From Treponema vincentii (GTDB taxonomy: Bacteria > Spirochaetota > Spirochaetia > Treponematales > Treponemataceae), in assembly GCF_018336815.1 (NCBI RefSeq), contig NZ_CP050497.1, forward strand, positions 372,001 to 436,000: a DNA stretch of 64,000 nucleotides, given 5' to 3'. A model generated the notes under the pieces. It made no database searches and was not told where the DNA came from. It worked only from the letters and a program-made list of their open reading frames with translations. This document shows positions 9,197 to 18,290 of the stretch, in pieces. The position numbers and the translations under genes are program-made. Within the stretch, counting starts at the first letter, position 1. Every line of letters begins with the position of its first letter.

Positions 9197-9481
9197 CTAA
9201 TATGCCATCCCTTCTACTGCTAAAGAATCCATCCACAGCATCTTAACCACTGTAACGGTCAGTGTGCCGTTTTCGGTTTGAGTGCCCTTGCGTACATAGA
9301 CGGTAATACCGTCAGCAGTATAGGTGTCGTAGTCATCGAGCGAATCAGGCGAACCGGCAAACACGGCCGGTTGAGGTACGACGCCGCCTCACGTGCGGCA
9401 TCCGCCTAAATAGGTATACACGCTGGTTTCATTGTGTTTTGCAAGAAAAGCTCTTGCTTTTTCATCAACAGTAACTGTCAT
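9197..9481 (-). CDS. Small selenoprotein with CxxU motif (in-frame UGA), HesB-like/CC-Se type
   Basis: The ATG (9481-9479) has a strong GGAGG 4 nt upstream. The frame reads 30 codons, meets TGA at 9391-9389, then continues 63 codons of good protein to TAG at 9197. The product is 94 aa with selenocysteine at position 31, in GGC-R-T-U-GG (Cys28-x-x-Sec31). Both sides of the UGA look coding: an acidic helix before it, and beta-strand-like TADGITVYVRKG and LTVTVVKM after it. A SECIS-like hairpin sits just downstream. It resembles the small HesB-like CC/Se-motif (seleno)proteins, whose function is unknown but is presumed to be redox or metal-related. A plain stop-codon pseudogene is the alternative. 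Confidence 0.82.
9352..9372 (-). promoter_or_regulatory. Bacterial SECIS-like element
   Basis: The perfect 7-bp stem AACCGGC/GCCGGTT encloses a 7-nt loop CGUGUUU. The loop starts 23 nt after the UGA. Bacterial SECIS elements place the loop about 16-37 nt downstream, with a G among the first two loop bases; here the second base is G. Confidence 0.75.
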
Positions 9482-9489
9482 AGTTCCTC

Positions 9490-9640
9490 CTATAAAAAGT
9501 CAAGAAGAAAGTATCAACTTTCGATTGACTTTTTACGCACGTTCGCAACGAAGTGAGAACGTGCTTATGATATACAAGTTTGCGTTTAAGCAAACTTGAG
9601 TAACTAAAAGCCGTGCTATTTGTACGGATTTTAGTTTACA
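9490..9640. repeat. Cluster of four consecutive hairpins
   Basis: In order: AAAAAGTCAA/TTGACTTTTT with an inner GAAAGT/ACTTTC; GCACGTTC/GAACGTGC; CAAGTTTGC/GCAAACTTG; and ACTAAAA-CCGT/ACGG-TTTTAGT. The CAAGTTT-type hairpin recurs at 40365, 57575 and 57756. The cluster lies upstream of the selenoprotein gene. The rest of the gap to 9761 is AT-rich with nothing recognisable. Confidence 0.65.
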
Positions 9641-9761
9641 CTCCTTTTTCTTCAATATATTAAAACATTAAAGAAATTTTTCAATTATAGGATTTATTCC
9701 TAGTTTCTGAAAGTAATATAAAAAAAATTTTACTTTTCGTCAAATCTATTGAAAAAATATC

Positions 9762-9905
9762 AGGGTAAACGTATCAGGCATTTTTTTTAAGGTTCCCCAC
9801 AAAATCGGGAGGCTGTTCAAGCAGAGTTGAACTTCTTCGCGCTTCAAATGCTTGCCCAATCTCCCGATTTTGTGATTTATATTTACTCGTCTGATGCATC
9901 TACCT
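9762..9905 (-). repeat. Family A palindromic element, copy A1 (reverse orientation)
   Basis: The outer ends are AGGGTAAACGTATCAG and CTGATGCATCTACC. Inner arms CACAAAATCGGGAG/CTCCCGATTTTGTG surround a centre with GTTCAAGCAGAGTTGAA. The right end overlaps the 3' end of the GH3 gene and encodes its last residues (VDASDE) and stop. Confidence 0.75.
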
Positions 9906-11190
9906 TTCTTCTTTCATATACGACGGCGGCTTCTTTTGCGTGTCGAAATTTTTCCCAATCAGGTGTATGCGGTATCAAGAAGCCGTCTGGGCAGATAGGC
10001 TTGCTTGTATCGATGAGTTGCACTTTTTGCTTGGCGGTTAAAACATGCAGTACCGCTTCGTCAAGCCGCTTTGCAAACGCAGTATCAGTGCGGGCTTTTT
10101 CGGCAATGGCTTCAACCAACGGATAAATCTTAGACAGCGAGCACATAACCATGTCGCAGCCGGCTGCGATTGCACGCACGGCGTTTTCTTCGGGCGAAGC
10201 GCCGTTCCGGTTTAATGCCTGCATTGCAATATCGTCCGTGATGATAAGGCCGGAAAAGCCCAATACATTACGGAGTAGGGCAATTCCTTTTGTAGAAAAA
10301 CAGAACGGCGCGGCTTCGACTGCCGGTACCGTAATATGAGAAATGAGAACCGCTGCCGCATCGTCCGTAATTGAAGGCTGGAATACTGAGCAATAGCGGC
10401 TGAGGAAGGCTTCATAGTCAACGGTTAATTCGGCAGCACTTTTGTGTAAATCCGCGGCGCTGTTGCCGGGAAAGTGTTTGACCGCTGCAAGAATACCGGT
10501 GTTCTGCATACCCCGTACTGCAGCGGCGGCGTATTGCCCTGCTTGTTCCGGTTCCGAGCTGAATGTCCGCGTACCAAGCGCCGTTGCAACGTCTTCCGTT
10601 CCTGCTTCCGCAACCGGAGCCAGATTAAGATGGAGACCAAGCTCCCGCATCTGCTGTCCCAATAACCGGTAGAGTTCCTCAGTTTCCTCGACGGAAAAAC
10701 GCTTGCCGATTTCCTCTGCGGCGGGAAGCGGCGCGGTGATGCGGCGGGTTCGGTAGACAGTGCCGCCCTCGTTATCAAGTGCAAAAAGCGGCGGGACAAA
10801 AGTACGGCCTGAACGCTGCGCCGTGCTTTGAAATCCTTGTGCGGCCGATTCTAAAAAGTCTGCAACCGCTTGGGGCGTGTCTGCGATATTATAGCCAAAT
10901 AAAAGCACGGCGCCCGGAACGGTTCCCTTGAACGATGCGATGCTTTTTGCATCCGCCGTTTTGCTCCCCGCAATATTGACCATCAGTACTTGCGCCGCTT
11001 TTTCTTCAAGCGAAAGCTGAGAAACAACGGCACGGAGGGACGCCTCATTTTGAGATGAGGCCATATATTCTGAGGCGGCTGTTGATACGGTGAGATTGCG
11101 AGACTGCGCAAATAAAGCGGAAAGGGTAAAAACGAAAACGGCTGCAGCCGTCATACAACAGCTGCAGCGTATTTTTTTTAGCGATAACAT
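9883..11190 (-). CDS. Exported GH3 glycosidase, beta-N-acetylhexosaminidase (NagZ-like)
   Basis: A 435-aa protein with a signal peptide (hydrophobic 13-27, then FAQS). The family 3 barrel follows: LFALDNEGGTVYR (about 136-147), the KHFPG loop at 238-242 with Asp247 and His249 of the shortened D-x-H catalytic loop, and LIITDD (315-320) carrying the nucleophile Asp. These are the marks of NagZ-type beta-N-acetylglucosaminidases, which act on peptidoglycan fragments. The PGHG of typical NagZ reads PGNS here, so the general acid/base loop is atypical. It has no C-terminal GH3 domain. Its last codons lie inside repeat A1, suggesting the original 3' end was replaced. Confidence 0.85.
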   Translation of the reverse strand: MLSLKKIRCSCCMTAAAVFVFTLSALFAQSRNLTVSTAASEYMASSQNEASLRAVVSQLSLEEKAAQVLMVNIAGSKTADAKSIASFKGTVPGAVLLFGYNIADTPQAVADFLESAAQGFQSTAQRSGRTFVPPLFALDNEGGTVYRTRRITAPLPAAEEIGKRFSVEETEELYRLLGQQMRELGLHLNLAPVAEAGTEDVATALGTRTFSSEPEQAGQYAAAAVRGMQNTGILAAVKHFPGNSAADLHKSAAELTVDYEAFLSRYCSVFQPSITDDAAAVLISHITVPAVEAAPFCFSTKGIALLRNVLGFSGLIITDDIAMQALNRNGASPEENAVRAIAAGCDMVMCSLSKIYPLVEAIAEKARTDTAFAKRLDEAVLHVLTAKQKVQLIDTSKPICPDGFLIPHTPDWEKFRHAKEAAVVYERRKVDASDE

Positions 11191-11245
11191 AAAAAAGCGG
11201 TACCGGAGAAGCGAATATCTTTGTCCATTACCGGCAGAGCGGCTG

Positions 11246-13126
11246 TTAACGGATTTCTGCGAGTGAGTCGCCTTCTGCTACCTGCACACCGGCTGCAGCC
11301 ACAAAGTGAATAATGCCCGCCTTATGCGCATTGATTTCCAATTCCATCTTCATCGATTCAAGCATGATAACCGTTTGTCCCTCGCTAACCTGTGCGCCTT
11401 CCGCAACAGTGTAGCGTAATAACGTACCGGCAACGGGCGCAGCAAGTTTTTCGCCGCCGACTCCGACTGAGGCTTTCCCCTGCGGGGCGGGCTGCTGTGC
11501 TGTAGGTTTGGATGCTGCAGCCGGTTGTGCCGCGACAGATGCCACCGAAGCAGCGGATGAAGCTGTCGCCGGTTTTGCCGATACAGGCGCTGACGCTTTT
11601 TGAGCTGGTGCGGAACCGGTATTTTCTTTTACGCTGACTGTGTATGCGGTGCCGTTTACGGTGAATGTTCCGTTAGATGAAGAAACCGCATAATCGGTTC
11701 CGTTCACCGTTACCGTATACGAACCGCTGCCGTTCGCGGTACCCTTAGCTTTTTTCTCCGCTCCCGTAAACACAACGGGGCCTTTACTGCGCTCTTTAAA
11801 GAACTTGGGCGCAACTTTGGGGAACATCGCATACGTCAGAACATCTTCGATAGAATTGCCCGCTCCGTTTTCCTTTGCTTCGGCTTTTATTTTATCCAGC
11901 TCATTAGGGATGAGGTCGGCAGGACGTGCCGTTACAGGGGCTTCTATCTTTGCTTCCGCCAAAGCGACTTTTACCAGCTCTTCATTGCACGGAGCGGGCG
12001 TTTTACCATACCGGCCGATAAGCAGGTCGCGGGTTTCTGCAGTCAGTTTTTTATACCGTCCGAACAGCACATTAAACACCGACTGAGTACCGACAATCTG
12101 GCTGGTCGGGGTAACAAGCGGAATATAGCCGCAGTCCTTTTGAACAATCGGGATTTCTTTTAAGACTGCATCTATTTTGTCGGAGGCTTTAAGGTCGCGC
12201 AGCTGATTTTCAAGGTTGGAAAGCATACCGCCCGGAACCTGCGACACGAGAATACGGGTATCTGCACCGAGGAAGCTCGATTCAAACTGAGCGTAATGTT
12301 TGCGTACTTCACGGAAATAGGCCGCAATTTCGAGGAGTAGGTTGATATCCAAACCGGTATCCCATTCAGTACCGCGGAAAATTTCTACCATAGTTTCGGT
12401 TGGGCTGTGCGAGGTTCCCATCGACATCGACGAAATAGCCGTGTCCAAGATATCCGCTCCCGCTTCCGCTGCTTTAAGCAGTGTCGCTACGGAAAGCCCT
12501 GTTGTTGCATGGGTATGAATATTGATCGGAATACTCGTCTTCTTTTTAATCGCCGTTACTAAATCGAATGCTTCCATCGGCTTTAAAAGCCCTGCCATAT
12601 CTTTAATACAGATGGAATCGGCACCGAATTCCGTATACGTTTTTGCCAGTTCCGCATAGTTTTCGATAGTATGATACGGAGTTGTTGCAAAGGAGATCGC
12701 CATTTGAACATGCTTACCGGTTTTCTTTGCTGCATCCGCTGCACGTTTAAGGTTGCGCGGGTCATTGAGCGCATCAAAGATACGGAACACCCCGACACCG
12801 TTATCGGCAGCAGCTTTTACAAACGCATCGACGACATCATCGGCATAGTGTCGGTAACCCAATAAGTTTTGTCCGCGCAGCAACATCATAATGGGAGTAT
12901 TCGGCAGCGCCTTATGCAAAGAGCGCAGCCGCTCCCACGGATCTTCATTTAAAAAACGGATACATGAATCGAACGTCGCTCCGCCCCATGCTTCCAAACT
13001 CCAATATCCGACGCTATCCAGCTTGCTGCAAATAGGCAGCATATCTGCGGTTGTCATGCGCGTTGCATGTAAAGACTGATGCGCATCCCGTAATACCAGA
13101 TCGGAAATCCGAACTTTGTGTGCCAT
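11246..13126 (-). CDS. oadA: Oxaloacetate decarboxylase alpha / pyruvate carboxylase B-type carboxyltransferase with biotinyl domain
   Basis: A 626-aa biotin-dependent carboxyltransferase. The HMGL-like barrel begins DLVLRDAHQSLHATR and holds the metal/substrate motifs of the family (VSQVPGGMLSNL, HTHATTG). The conserved carboxylase domain follows, then an Ala/Pro-rich linker, then a biotin carrier domain whose ESMKMEL puts the biotin on about Lys593. I chose ATG 13126-13124 because AGGAG lies 8 nt upstream; a longer frame to 13198 exists. The linker holds two short repeats containing TVNGT. No beta or gamma sodium-pump subunit is in the window, so whether this is a Na+ pump subunit or a soluble pyruvate/oxaloacetate enzyme is open. 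Confidence 0.87.
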   Translation of the reverse strand: MAHKVRISDLVLRDAHQSLHATRMTTADMLPICSKLDSVGYWSLEAWGGATFDSCIRFLNEDPWERLRSLHKALPNTPIMMLLRGQNLLGYRHYADDVVDAFVKAAADNGVGVFRIFDALNDPRNLKRAADAAKKTGKHVQMAISFATTPYHTIENYAELAKTYTEFGADSICIKDMAGLLKPMEAFDLVTAIKKKTSIPINIHTHATTGLSVATLLKAAEAGADILDTAISSMSMGTSHSPTETMVEIFRGTEWDTGLDINLLLEIAAYFREVRKHYAQFESSFLGADTRILVSQVPGGMLSNLENQLRDLKASDKIDAVLKEIPIVQKDCGYIPLVTPTSQIVGTQSVFNVLFGRYKKLTAETRDLLIGRYGKTPAPCNEELVKVALAEAKIEAPVTARPADLIPNELDKIKAEAKENGAGNSIEDVLTYAMFPKVAPKFFKERSKGPVVFTGAEKKAKGTANGSGSYTVTVNGTDYAVSSSNGTFTVNGTAYTVSVKENTGSAPAQKASAPVSAKPATASSAASVASVAAQPAAASKPTAQQPAPQGKASVGVGGEKLAAPVAGTLLRYTVAEGAQVSEGQTVIMLESMKMELEINAHKAGIIHFVAAAGVQVAEGDSLAEIR

Positions 13127-13310
13127 ACCATTACTCCTATGCGGTTCATACATTGAACATTGGTTTATAATGATATTGTTTATCGGTGGTTTTTGCAAGG
13201 TGTTTTTTGACAGGTTATTTTAAGAGAGCTGTTTTTGGTAGATACGGATGAATCGCGCCGACTAATCCGAGCAAAGACTAATCGGCGGATTGGTGCGTTT
13301 TAAAATTCAG

Positions 13311-14732
13311 TTACTTTCTGATATAATTATTGACGTCATACGGTTTACCCGCATTATAATCATGCAAGACAGCCGCAACGGTACCGCTCAACAACAATAA
13401 GCTGATAAGGTTCGGGATAACCATAATACCGTTAAAGAAGTCTACCAATTCCCATACTAAATCGATTTTCAGCAAGCTGCCTAAAAAGATAAATACTACG
13501 ACCAACAGTTGATATGGTACTAAGCCTTTTGAGCCGAACAGATACCGGATATTGGTTTCGCCAAAATAATACCAACCGATAATCGTGGAGAATGCAAAAA
13601 AGAATAAACAGATTGCAATAAAAAGGTAACCGAAAGTGTGCCCGAAAAGATGCTGTGAAAACGCCTCTTGAACCAGCTGAATACCTTTCATTACCGGCTG
13701 CCCGTTTTCAAACTTGATAATTCCTGCGCTGAGTACGGTAAAAACGGTAATATTCAAAACAACGAAGGTGTCGATAAAGACGGCGACAATTCCCAATACA
13801 CCCTGTTCAACGGGGCTGTCTACGGTTGCAACTGCATGCGCATGCGGCGTTGAACCCATACCTGCTTCATTGGAGAAAAGACCGCGTGCAATACCGTAAC
13901 GGGCTGCACGTCCCATACCGAAACCTAAAGCTCCGCCCCAAACAGATCTCGGGTTAAATGCCCCTTTAAAGATCATCGCGAACATTGCCGGAATATTGGA
14001 CGCATTCATCAAAATAACGATGATTCCGACAATAATATAAACAATCGCCATCAACGGAACAACCTTTTCGGTAACGGAAGCGATACGCTTTACACCTCCC
14101 ATAAAAATGATACCGGCAATAACGGCAAGGATAACTCCTGTTATCCATGTGGGGACGGAGAATGCATTTAAAAACGCATCGGAAATTGAGTTCGCTTGAA
14201 CCATATTACCCATAAATCCGAGCGCGAGGATAATTGCGATGGAAAAGAACGCCGCAAGGAATTTTGCAAAGCCCGTATTTCCTAATCCGCGGGAAATGTA
14301 ATATGCAGGGCCGCCGACTGTCTGTCCTGAATTATCTTTTGTTTTGTAAACTTGTGCGATACAAGCCTCGGCAAAGTTTGTTGCCATACCTGCCAATGCG
14401 GCAAGCCACATCCAAAAGATTGCTCCCGGGCCACCCATAATCAGCGCAGTCATTGCACCGACTAGGTTACCGGTTCCTACCTGTGCGGCAATAGCGGTTG
14501 CGACAGCTTGAAAAGAACTCATCCCATGCTTTCCCGCTTTTTCTCCTTTTAATGAAAAATTACTGAAAAGTCTGCGCCATCCGGCGCCGAACTTTGAAAA
14601 TTGTACGCCTTTGAGTCGAAGGGTGAAAAACAACCCTGTTCCGCAGAGCAGGGGAATGAGGAAATACGGACCCCATACAAAGCTGTTTATGCTGCCAACT
14701 AAATTAGTAAGATTTTGTAAAAACGCTTCCAT
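13311..14732 (-). CDS. alsT: AGCS-family sodium:alanine/glycine symporter
   Basis: A 473-aa integral membrane symporter with 10-12 hydrophobic helices. AGCS marks are present: QVGTGNLVGAMTAL near residue 86, GGPGAIFWMWLAAL, and the GLFSNEAGMGSTPHAHA motif around 285-300, which lines the amino-acid/Na+ site. Family members import alanine or glycine with sodium. The ATG follows a GGAGG-type site (14743-14747). It stands alone on the minus strand upstream of oadA with a 110-nt gap. Nothing in its leader looks like a glycine riboswitch. Confidence 0.9.
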   Translation of the reverse strand: MEAFLQNLTNLVGSINSFVWGPYFLIPLLCGTGLFFTLRLKGVQFSKFGAGWRRLFSNFSLKGEKAGKHGMSSFQAVATAIAAQVGTGNLVGAMTALIMGGPGAIFWMWLAALAGMATNFAEACIAQVYKTKDNSGQTVGGPAYYISRGLGNTGFAKFLAAFFSIAIILALGFMGNMVQANSISDAFLNAFSVPTWITGVILAVIAGIIFMGGVKRIASVTEKVVPLMAIVYIIVGIIVILMNASNIPAMFAMIFKGAFNPRSVWGGALGFGMGRAARYGIARGLFSNEAGMGSTPHAHAVATVDSPVEQGVLGIVAVFIDTFVVLNITVFTVLSAGIIKFENGQPVMKGIQLVQEAFSQHLFGHTFGYLFIAICLFFFAFSTIIGWYYFGETNIRYLFGSKGLVPYQLLVVVFIFLGSLLKIDLVWELVDFFNGIMVIPNLISLLLLSGTVAAVLHDYNAGKPYDVNNYIRK

Positions 14733-14934
14733 ACAAATAGAACCTCCAATTAATAATCTTTGAATATCGTATCATATATTGTCGGTGCTCGCAAGTATAT
14801 AATTATTTTTTTATCTATTTATAAATATTTTTAATAAACTTAAAAAATGAATAATAAGTAAGAGAGCGTTATAAAGAGTTGTCGATCGGTAGGTTTTTAG
14901 AATGTCCCAATTAATAATTTATTCGTGCGGAAAA

Positions 14935-14972
14935 TTTAACCCCGACGATCCGCATCGGGGTTGTTGATTCCA
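14935..14972 (-). terminator. Terminator-like hairpin after pepD (family D half-copy)
   Basis: AACCCCGAT/TCGGGGTT with a short loop and an AT-rich tail on the minus strand, followed by CCGCACGAATAAA. These are the ends seen in the family D repeats. Confidence 0.5.
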
Positions 14973-14986
14973 TTGGATTATATTTC

Positions 14987-16426
14987 TTACCGCATATTTT
15001 CCAGCAGTTTAACGATAAATTTCCACATCCGCTCGGCTGAGGAAATACTCAAATGCTCATTTGGGGTATGGACATCGTATAAATTCGGACCGAAGCTGAC
15101 GGCGTCAATGTCGGGGATGGTCTTTTTGATAAGACCGCACTCCAGCCCTGCGTGAACGGCGGACACAATCGGCTCTTTTCCGGTAAGGTCTTTGTATGTT
15201 TTTACGGCAACATCCCGGGCGCGAGACTGCGGTGAATACTCCCACGCGGGGTACTCCGACACCTTGTTAAAGACGCCGCCGGTACGCTCCGCGCAGAGCT
15301 GCAGCACCTGCACAATTTCATCCAGTTCGCTCTTCACCGAGCTGCGCACCGAAATCGTAAATGTCAAGGTTTCTCCGTCGACGGCGAGGATACCGTTATT
15401 CAAGCTGGTTTGTACCAATCCGGGGATATCCATACTCATGTATTGCACCCCGTCGGGAACCATTGTCATAAAGTCTATGATGCCGCCGCTGACCGTGCCG
15501 TTATACATCATCTTAGGCAGAGCCGTCGCCGCTTCGGCTGTGATGCGGATATCTTTGTCGGCAACGCGGTATTCCGCTTTGATTGCTTCGGCAAGTTTTG
15601 CGATGGCTGCTTGTGCGCGGGCGGCATCCTCGACGGTGATAATTGCCTGCGCTTCTTTTGCAATGGCATTATGCTTCGAGCCGCCTGAAATGGACACGAT
15701 ATGCACAGTCTGCTCCGCCTTTACTGCGGACAAAATCCGCCCCAGCAGTTTGATGGCGTTTGCACGCTGCTTGATAATCTCCATACCGGAATGCCCGCCG
15801 AGTAGCCCGTCGACTTTGACGGAGAGCGCCTGTCCCTTCAACGGTTCCGTTTCAATCTTAAAATCGATATGGGTATTGGCGCCGCCTGCACAGCTGACTA
15901 AAAAGACGCCTTCCTCTTCGGAATCGACATTGAACAGAATCCTCCCCTGCAAATGGTCGGCTTTTAACGCTCGCGCACCGTCCATGCCGACTTCTTCGGT
16001 TGTGGTAACTAAGACCTCAAGCGGCGGATGTGCAAGCGACTTGGAATCAAGAATTGCCAACGCATACGCGACCGCGATGCCGTCGTCTCCGCCGAGCGTT
16101 GTGCGGTCGGCGTGGAGATTGTCGCCGTCTACAATCAACTTGATCGGGTCTTTCAAAAAATCGTGATTAGAATCCGCCGTTTTCTCGCAGACCATATCCA
16201 TGTGACCCTGCAATATCACCGTCGGGGATTTTTCATATCCTGCCGTCCCGGGCTTTTTGATAATGACGTTGAGCGCCTCATCCTGATACACTTCAAGTGA
16301 ACGTTCTTTTGCAAAATGCACCAAAAAATCGCTGATGGCTTTTTCGTTGTGTGAACCGCGCGGTACAGCCGATATTTCGGCAAACCAATGGAATACTTCT
16401 TTGGGTTGAATGTTTTCTATAGTCAT
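14987..16426 (-). CDS. pepD: Aminoacyl-histidine dipeptidase (M20 family, PepD)
   Basis: A 479-aa zinc dipeptidase. Metal and catalytic regions of the M20/PepD group are clear: VILQGHMDMVCE (His and Asp), TTLGGDDGIAVAYALA (bridging Asp), TTTEEVGMDGA (catalytic Glu pair), FNVDSEEEG, and near the end VHAGLECGLI. The lid carries the GGLLGGHSG-type motif. I chose ATG 16426-16424, which has GAGGAGGAAC just upstream, over a longer frame from 16477. It should release histidine and other residues from dipeptides in the cytoplasm, fitting an amino-acid-fermenting treponeme. No operon partner is apparent. Confidence 0.92.
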   Translation of the reverse strand: MTIENIQPKEVFHWFAEISAVPRGSHNEKAISDFLVHFAKERSLEVYQDEALNVIIKKPGTAGYEKSPTVILQGHMDMVCEKTADSNHDFLKDPIKLIVDGDNLHADRTTLGGDDGIAVAYALAILDSKSLAHPPLEVLVTTTEEVGMDGARALKADHLQGRILFNVDSEEEGVFLVSCAGGANTHIDFKIETEPLKGQALSVKVDGLLGGHSGMEIIKQRANAIKLLGRILSAVKAEQTVHIVSISGGSKHNAIAKEAQAIITVEDAARAQAAIAKLAEAIKAEYRVADKDIRITAEAATALPKMMYNGTVSGGIIDFMTMVPDGVQYMSMDIPGLVQTSLNNGILAVDGETLTFTISVRSSVKSELDEIVQVLQLCAERTGGVFNKVSEYPAWEYSPQSRARDVAVKTYKDLTGKEPIVSAVHAGLECGLIKKTIPDIDAVSFGPNLYDVHTPNEHLSISSAERMWKFIVKLLENMR

Positions 16427-16609
16427 AATTGTTCCTCCTGAGCGGAAATAGTGGATTTCTCTAAACCATCGAAACATCGCTTAGAGTTCCTTTCAGTGTA
16501 TCATAATTTTACGAATGTTACAGGGTGTCCGTCCGTATTGTCACATCGTATTTTAGATGATATTATCAGAATCTCTATATTATTAATTTATAAATGGAAA
16601 GGAAATGTT

Positions 16610-17893
16610 ATGGATACGATGTCGGCAGTGAGGACACGGGAAGAAATTCTGTTTGACATTATGCAAACGACATCCCGGTTATACAGTATTCGCGATAAAG
16701 ATATTTTATTGGAAAGGATATTAACTGAGGCACGGCAGGCTTTAAATGCTGACGCAGGTTCCATTTATCTGGTAGATGGGAATCATCTGGTTATTCATTA
16801 TGCCCAAAACGAAACGCTACAAAAGCGATTAAAGCCGGGAGAAAAGCTTCCGTTTCATGTTTTTTCGTTTCCAATCAATAACACGACTATTGCAGGTTCG
16901 GCTGCGATGACCAGACAGTTGATCAATGAACCGAATGTCTATGCTATTTCTCCCGATAAACAGTATAAATTCGGTACGGTCAGCGATGTTGCGACAGGCT
17001 ATAAAACAGTATCGACGTTGACGATGCCGTTAATTGCGATTTCCGGCAATGTATTGGGCGTCCTGCAAATGATCAATGCGCTAGACGTACATGGCCATAT
17101 CTGCGCCTTTACTTCCGACGACGAAATGTTTCTCTCTCATTTTGCAGCAAATGCTGCCGCAACGCTTATGCACGCATCGTTAACTCGCGAGATGATTCTT
17201 CGTATGGTGCAAATGGCTGAGCTGCATGATCCGCGGGAGACGGGGTTACATGTACATCGGGTTGCTAACTATGCAGTAGAAATTTATGACCGCTGGGCGT
17301 TTAACCATAATATCAACCGGCATGAACGAGAAAAATTCCGAGATGCACTTAAAATCGCTGCTATGCTGCATGACGTCGGAAAGATCGGAATTTCGGATTT
17401 GATACTTAAAAAGCCCAGTAAACTCACACCGGAAGAATATCAAATTATGCAGAGCCATACATGGCGCGGAGCAAAATTATTTTTGTCGGGAAATTCGGCG
17501 GTTGATACTATGTCGCGGGATATTGCCTTGCGGCACCATGAAAACTGGGATGGAACCGGTTATCCCGGGCATATCGCTGAAGAGACCGGCGCAATAGTAA
17601 AATACAACCGTACGCACACTGCTGCACAGGGGCTTATTGGTGAAGAAATTCCGCTTGGCGCCCGTATTACCTCACTTGCAGATGTCTACGATGCGCTTTC
17701 CTGCAAACGGATTTATAAAGAAGAATGGACTGATGATAAAGTTTTGGAAGAGATACGGCGGCTGCGCGGTGTAAAATTCGACCCCGAAATTACCGATGCT
17801 TTTTTGGAAATTATACCGAGAATTAAAGCCATCAAGGAACATTTTTCAGAAGCCGCTGCGTCTCACGGTCAAGCGCTTGAGCAAATTCCATAA
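16610..17893 (+). CDS. GAF-HD-GYP cyclic-di-GMP phosphodiesterase-type protein
   Basis: A 427-aa soluble signalling protein. Residues about 15-190 form a GAF-type sensor (LNADAGSIYLVDGNHLVIHYAQ; GVLQMINALD). This is followed by an HD-GYP domain with MLHDVGKIGI, RHHENWDGTGYPG and TSLADVYDALS. The HD pair, the downstream HH and the intact GYP are present, so hydrolysis of cyclic-di-GMP is likely. ATG 16610 has AAGGAAAT just upstream; the frame is open back to 16451 without better support. Its 3' end overlaps the convergent yqxD gene by 62 nt. Confidence 0.88.
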   Translation: MDTMSAVRTREEILFDIMQTTSRLYSIRDKDILLERILTEARQALNADAGSIYLVDGNHLVIHYAQNETLQKRLKPGEKLPFHVFSFPINNTTIAGSAAMTRQLINEPNVYAISPDKQYKFGTVSDVATGYKTVSTLTMPLIAISGNVLGVLQMINALDVHGHICAFTSDDEMFLSHFAANAAATLMHASLTREMILRMVQMAELHDPRETGLHVHRVANYAVEIYDRWAFNHNINRHEREKFRDALKIAAMLHDVGKIGISDLILKKPSKLTPEEYQIMQSHTWRGAKLFLSGNSAVDTMSRDIALRHHENWDGTGYPGHIAEETGAIVKYNRTHTAAQGLIGEEIPLGARITSLADVYDALSCKRIYKEEWTDDKVLEEIRRLRGVKFDPEITDAFLEIIPRIKAIKEHFSEAAASHGQALEQIP

Positions 17894-18290
17894 TTTCTTT
17901 CTTGCCGAACGCTTTTGTCCGTTGGGGAGCAAGTCCGTTTACCGATAATTCATACATAAAATTCCGAATAGATAAACGTTCTCCGATATTTTCAGGCGTG
18001 TATACAATACCGCGGTCGTTAATAACCCTGATATGCACATCGACAAGTTGTTTTGCAAGCGGAATATCACGGGTAACAACCATATCCCCTTGCACAGCAT
18101 GGGCAAGGATGTACATATCCGCTGCTTGATCTTCGGCTTCGGTTATAATCGAGGTACAATAAGAATTTTTCGGAATAGGAATAAGACGGTTAGCGGCAAA
18201 GACAGCTTTAACTTGCAGTCGCTTTGCCGTTTTACAAATAATTTCGCGGATACGCACCGGACAGGAGTCCGCATCGACAAAGATGGTCAT
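17832..18290 (-). CDS. yqxD: YaiI/YqxD family DUF188 protein
   Basis: A 152-aa protein starting MTIFVDADSCPV, the hallmark of the YaiI/YqxD (DUF188) family. It keeps the later VVTRDIPLAKQL, RGIVYTPENI and NGLAPQRTKAFGKKE motifs. The family has a PIN-like fold and is presumed to be a nuclease, but has no established substrate. The ATG overlaps the zapA stop by 4 nt, so it ends the infC-rpmI-rplT-zapB-like-zapA-yqxD gene string. Its 3' end overlaps the convergent HD-GYP gene. Confidence 0.88.
   Translation of the reverse strand: MTIFVDADSCPVRIREIICKTAKRLQVKAVFAANRLIPIPKNSYCTSIITEAEDQAADMYILAHAVQGDMVVTRDIPLAKQLVDVHIRVINDRGIVYTPENIGERLSIRNFMYELSVNGLAPQRTKAFGKKEIMEFAQALDRETQRLLKNVP

Noticed and set aside
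13240-13310. Terminator between alsT and oadA
   Set aside because: The possible stem (CGCGCC..AATCCG with CGGATT..GGTGCG) is interrupted and the T run is on the wrong strand for the minus-strand genes.
14733-14986. Glycine riboswitch ahead of the alsT symporter
   Set aside because: The AT-rich leader shows none of the conserved glycine-aptamer segments or paired elements, only an RBS and a hairpin belonging to pepD.
15192-16166. Long antisense ORF over pepD
   Set aside because: It is the codon-bias shadow of the clear M20 peptidase on the other strand; no RBS or domain.
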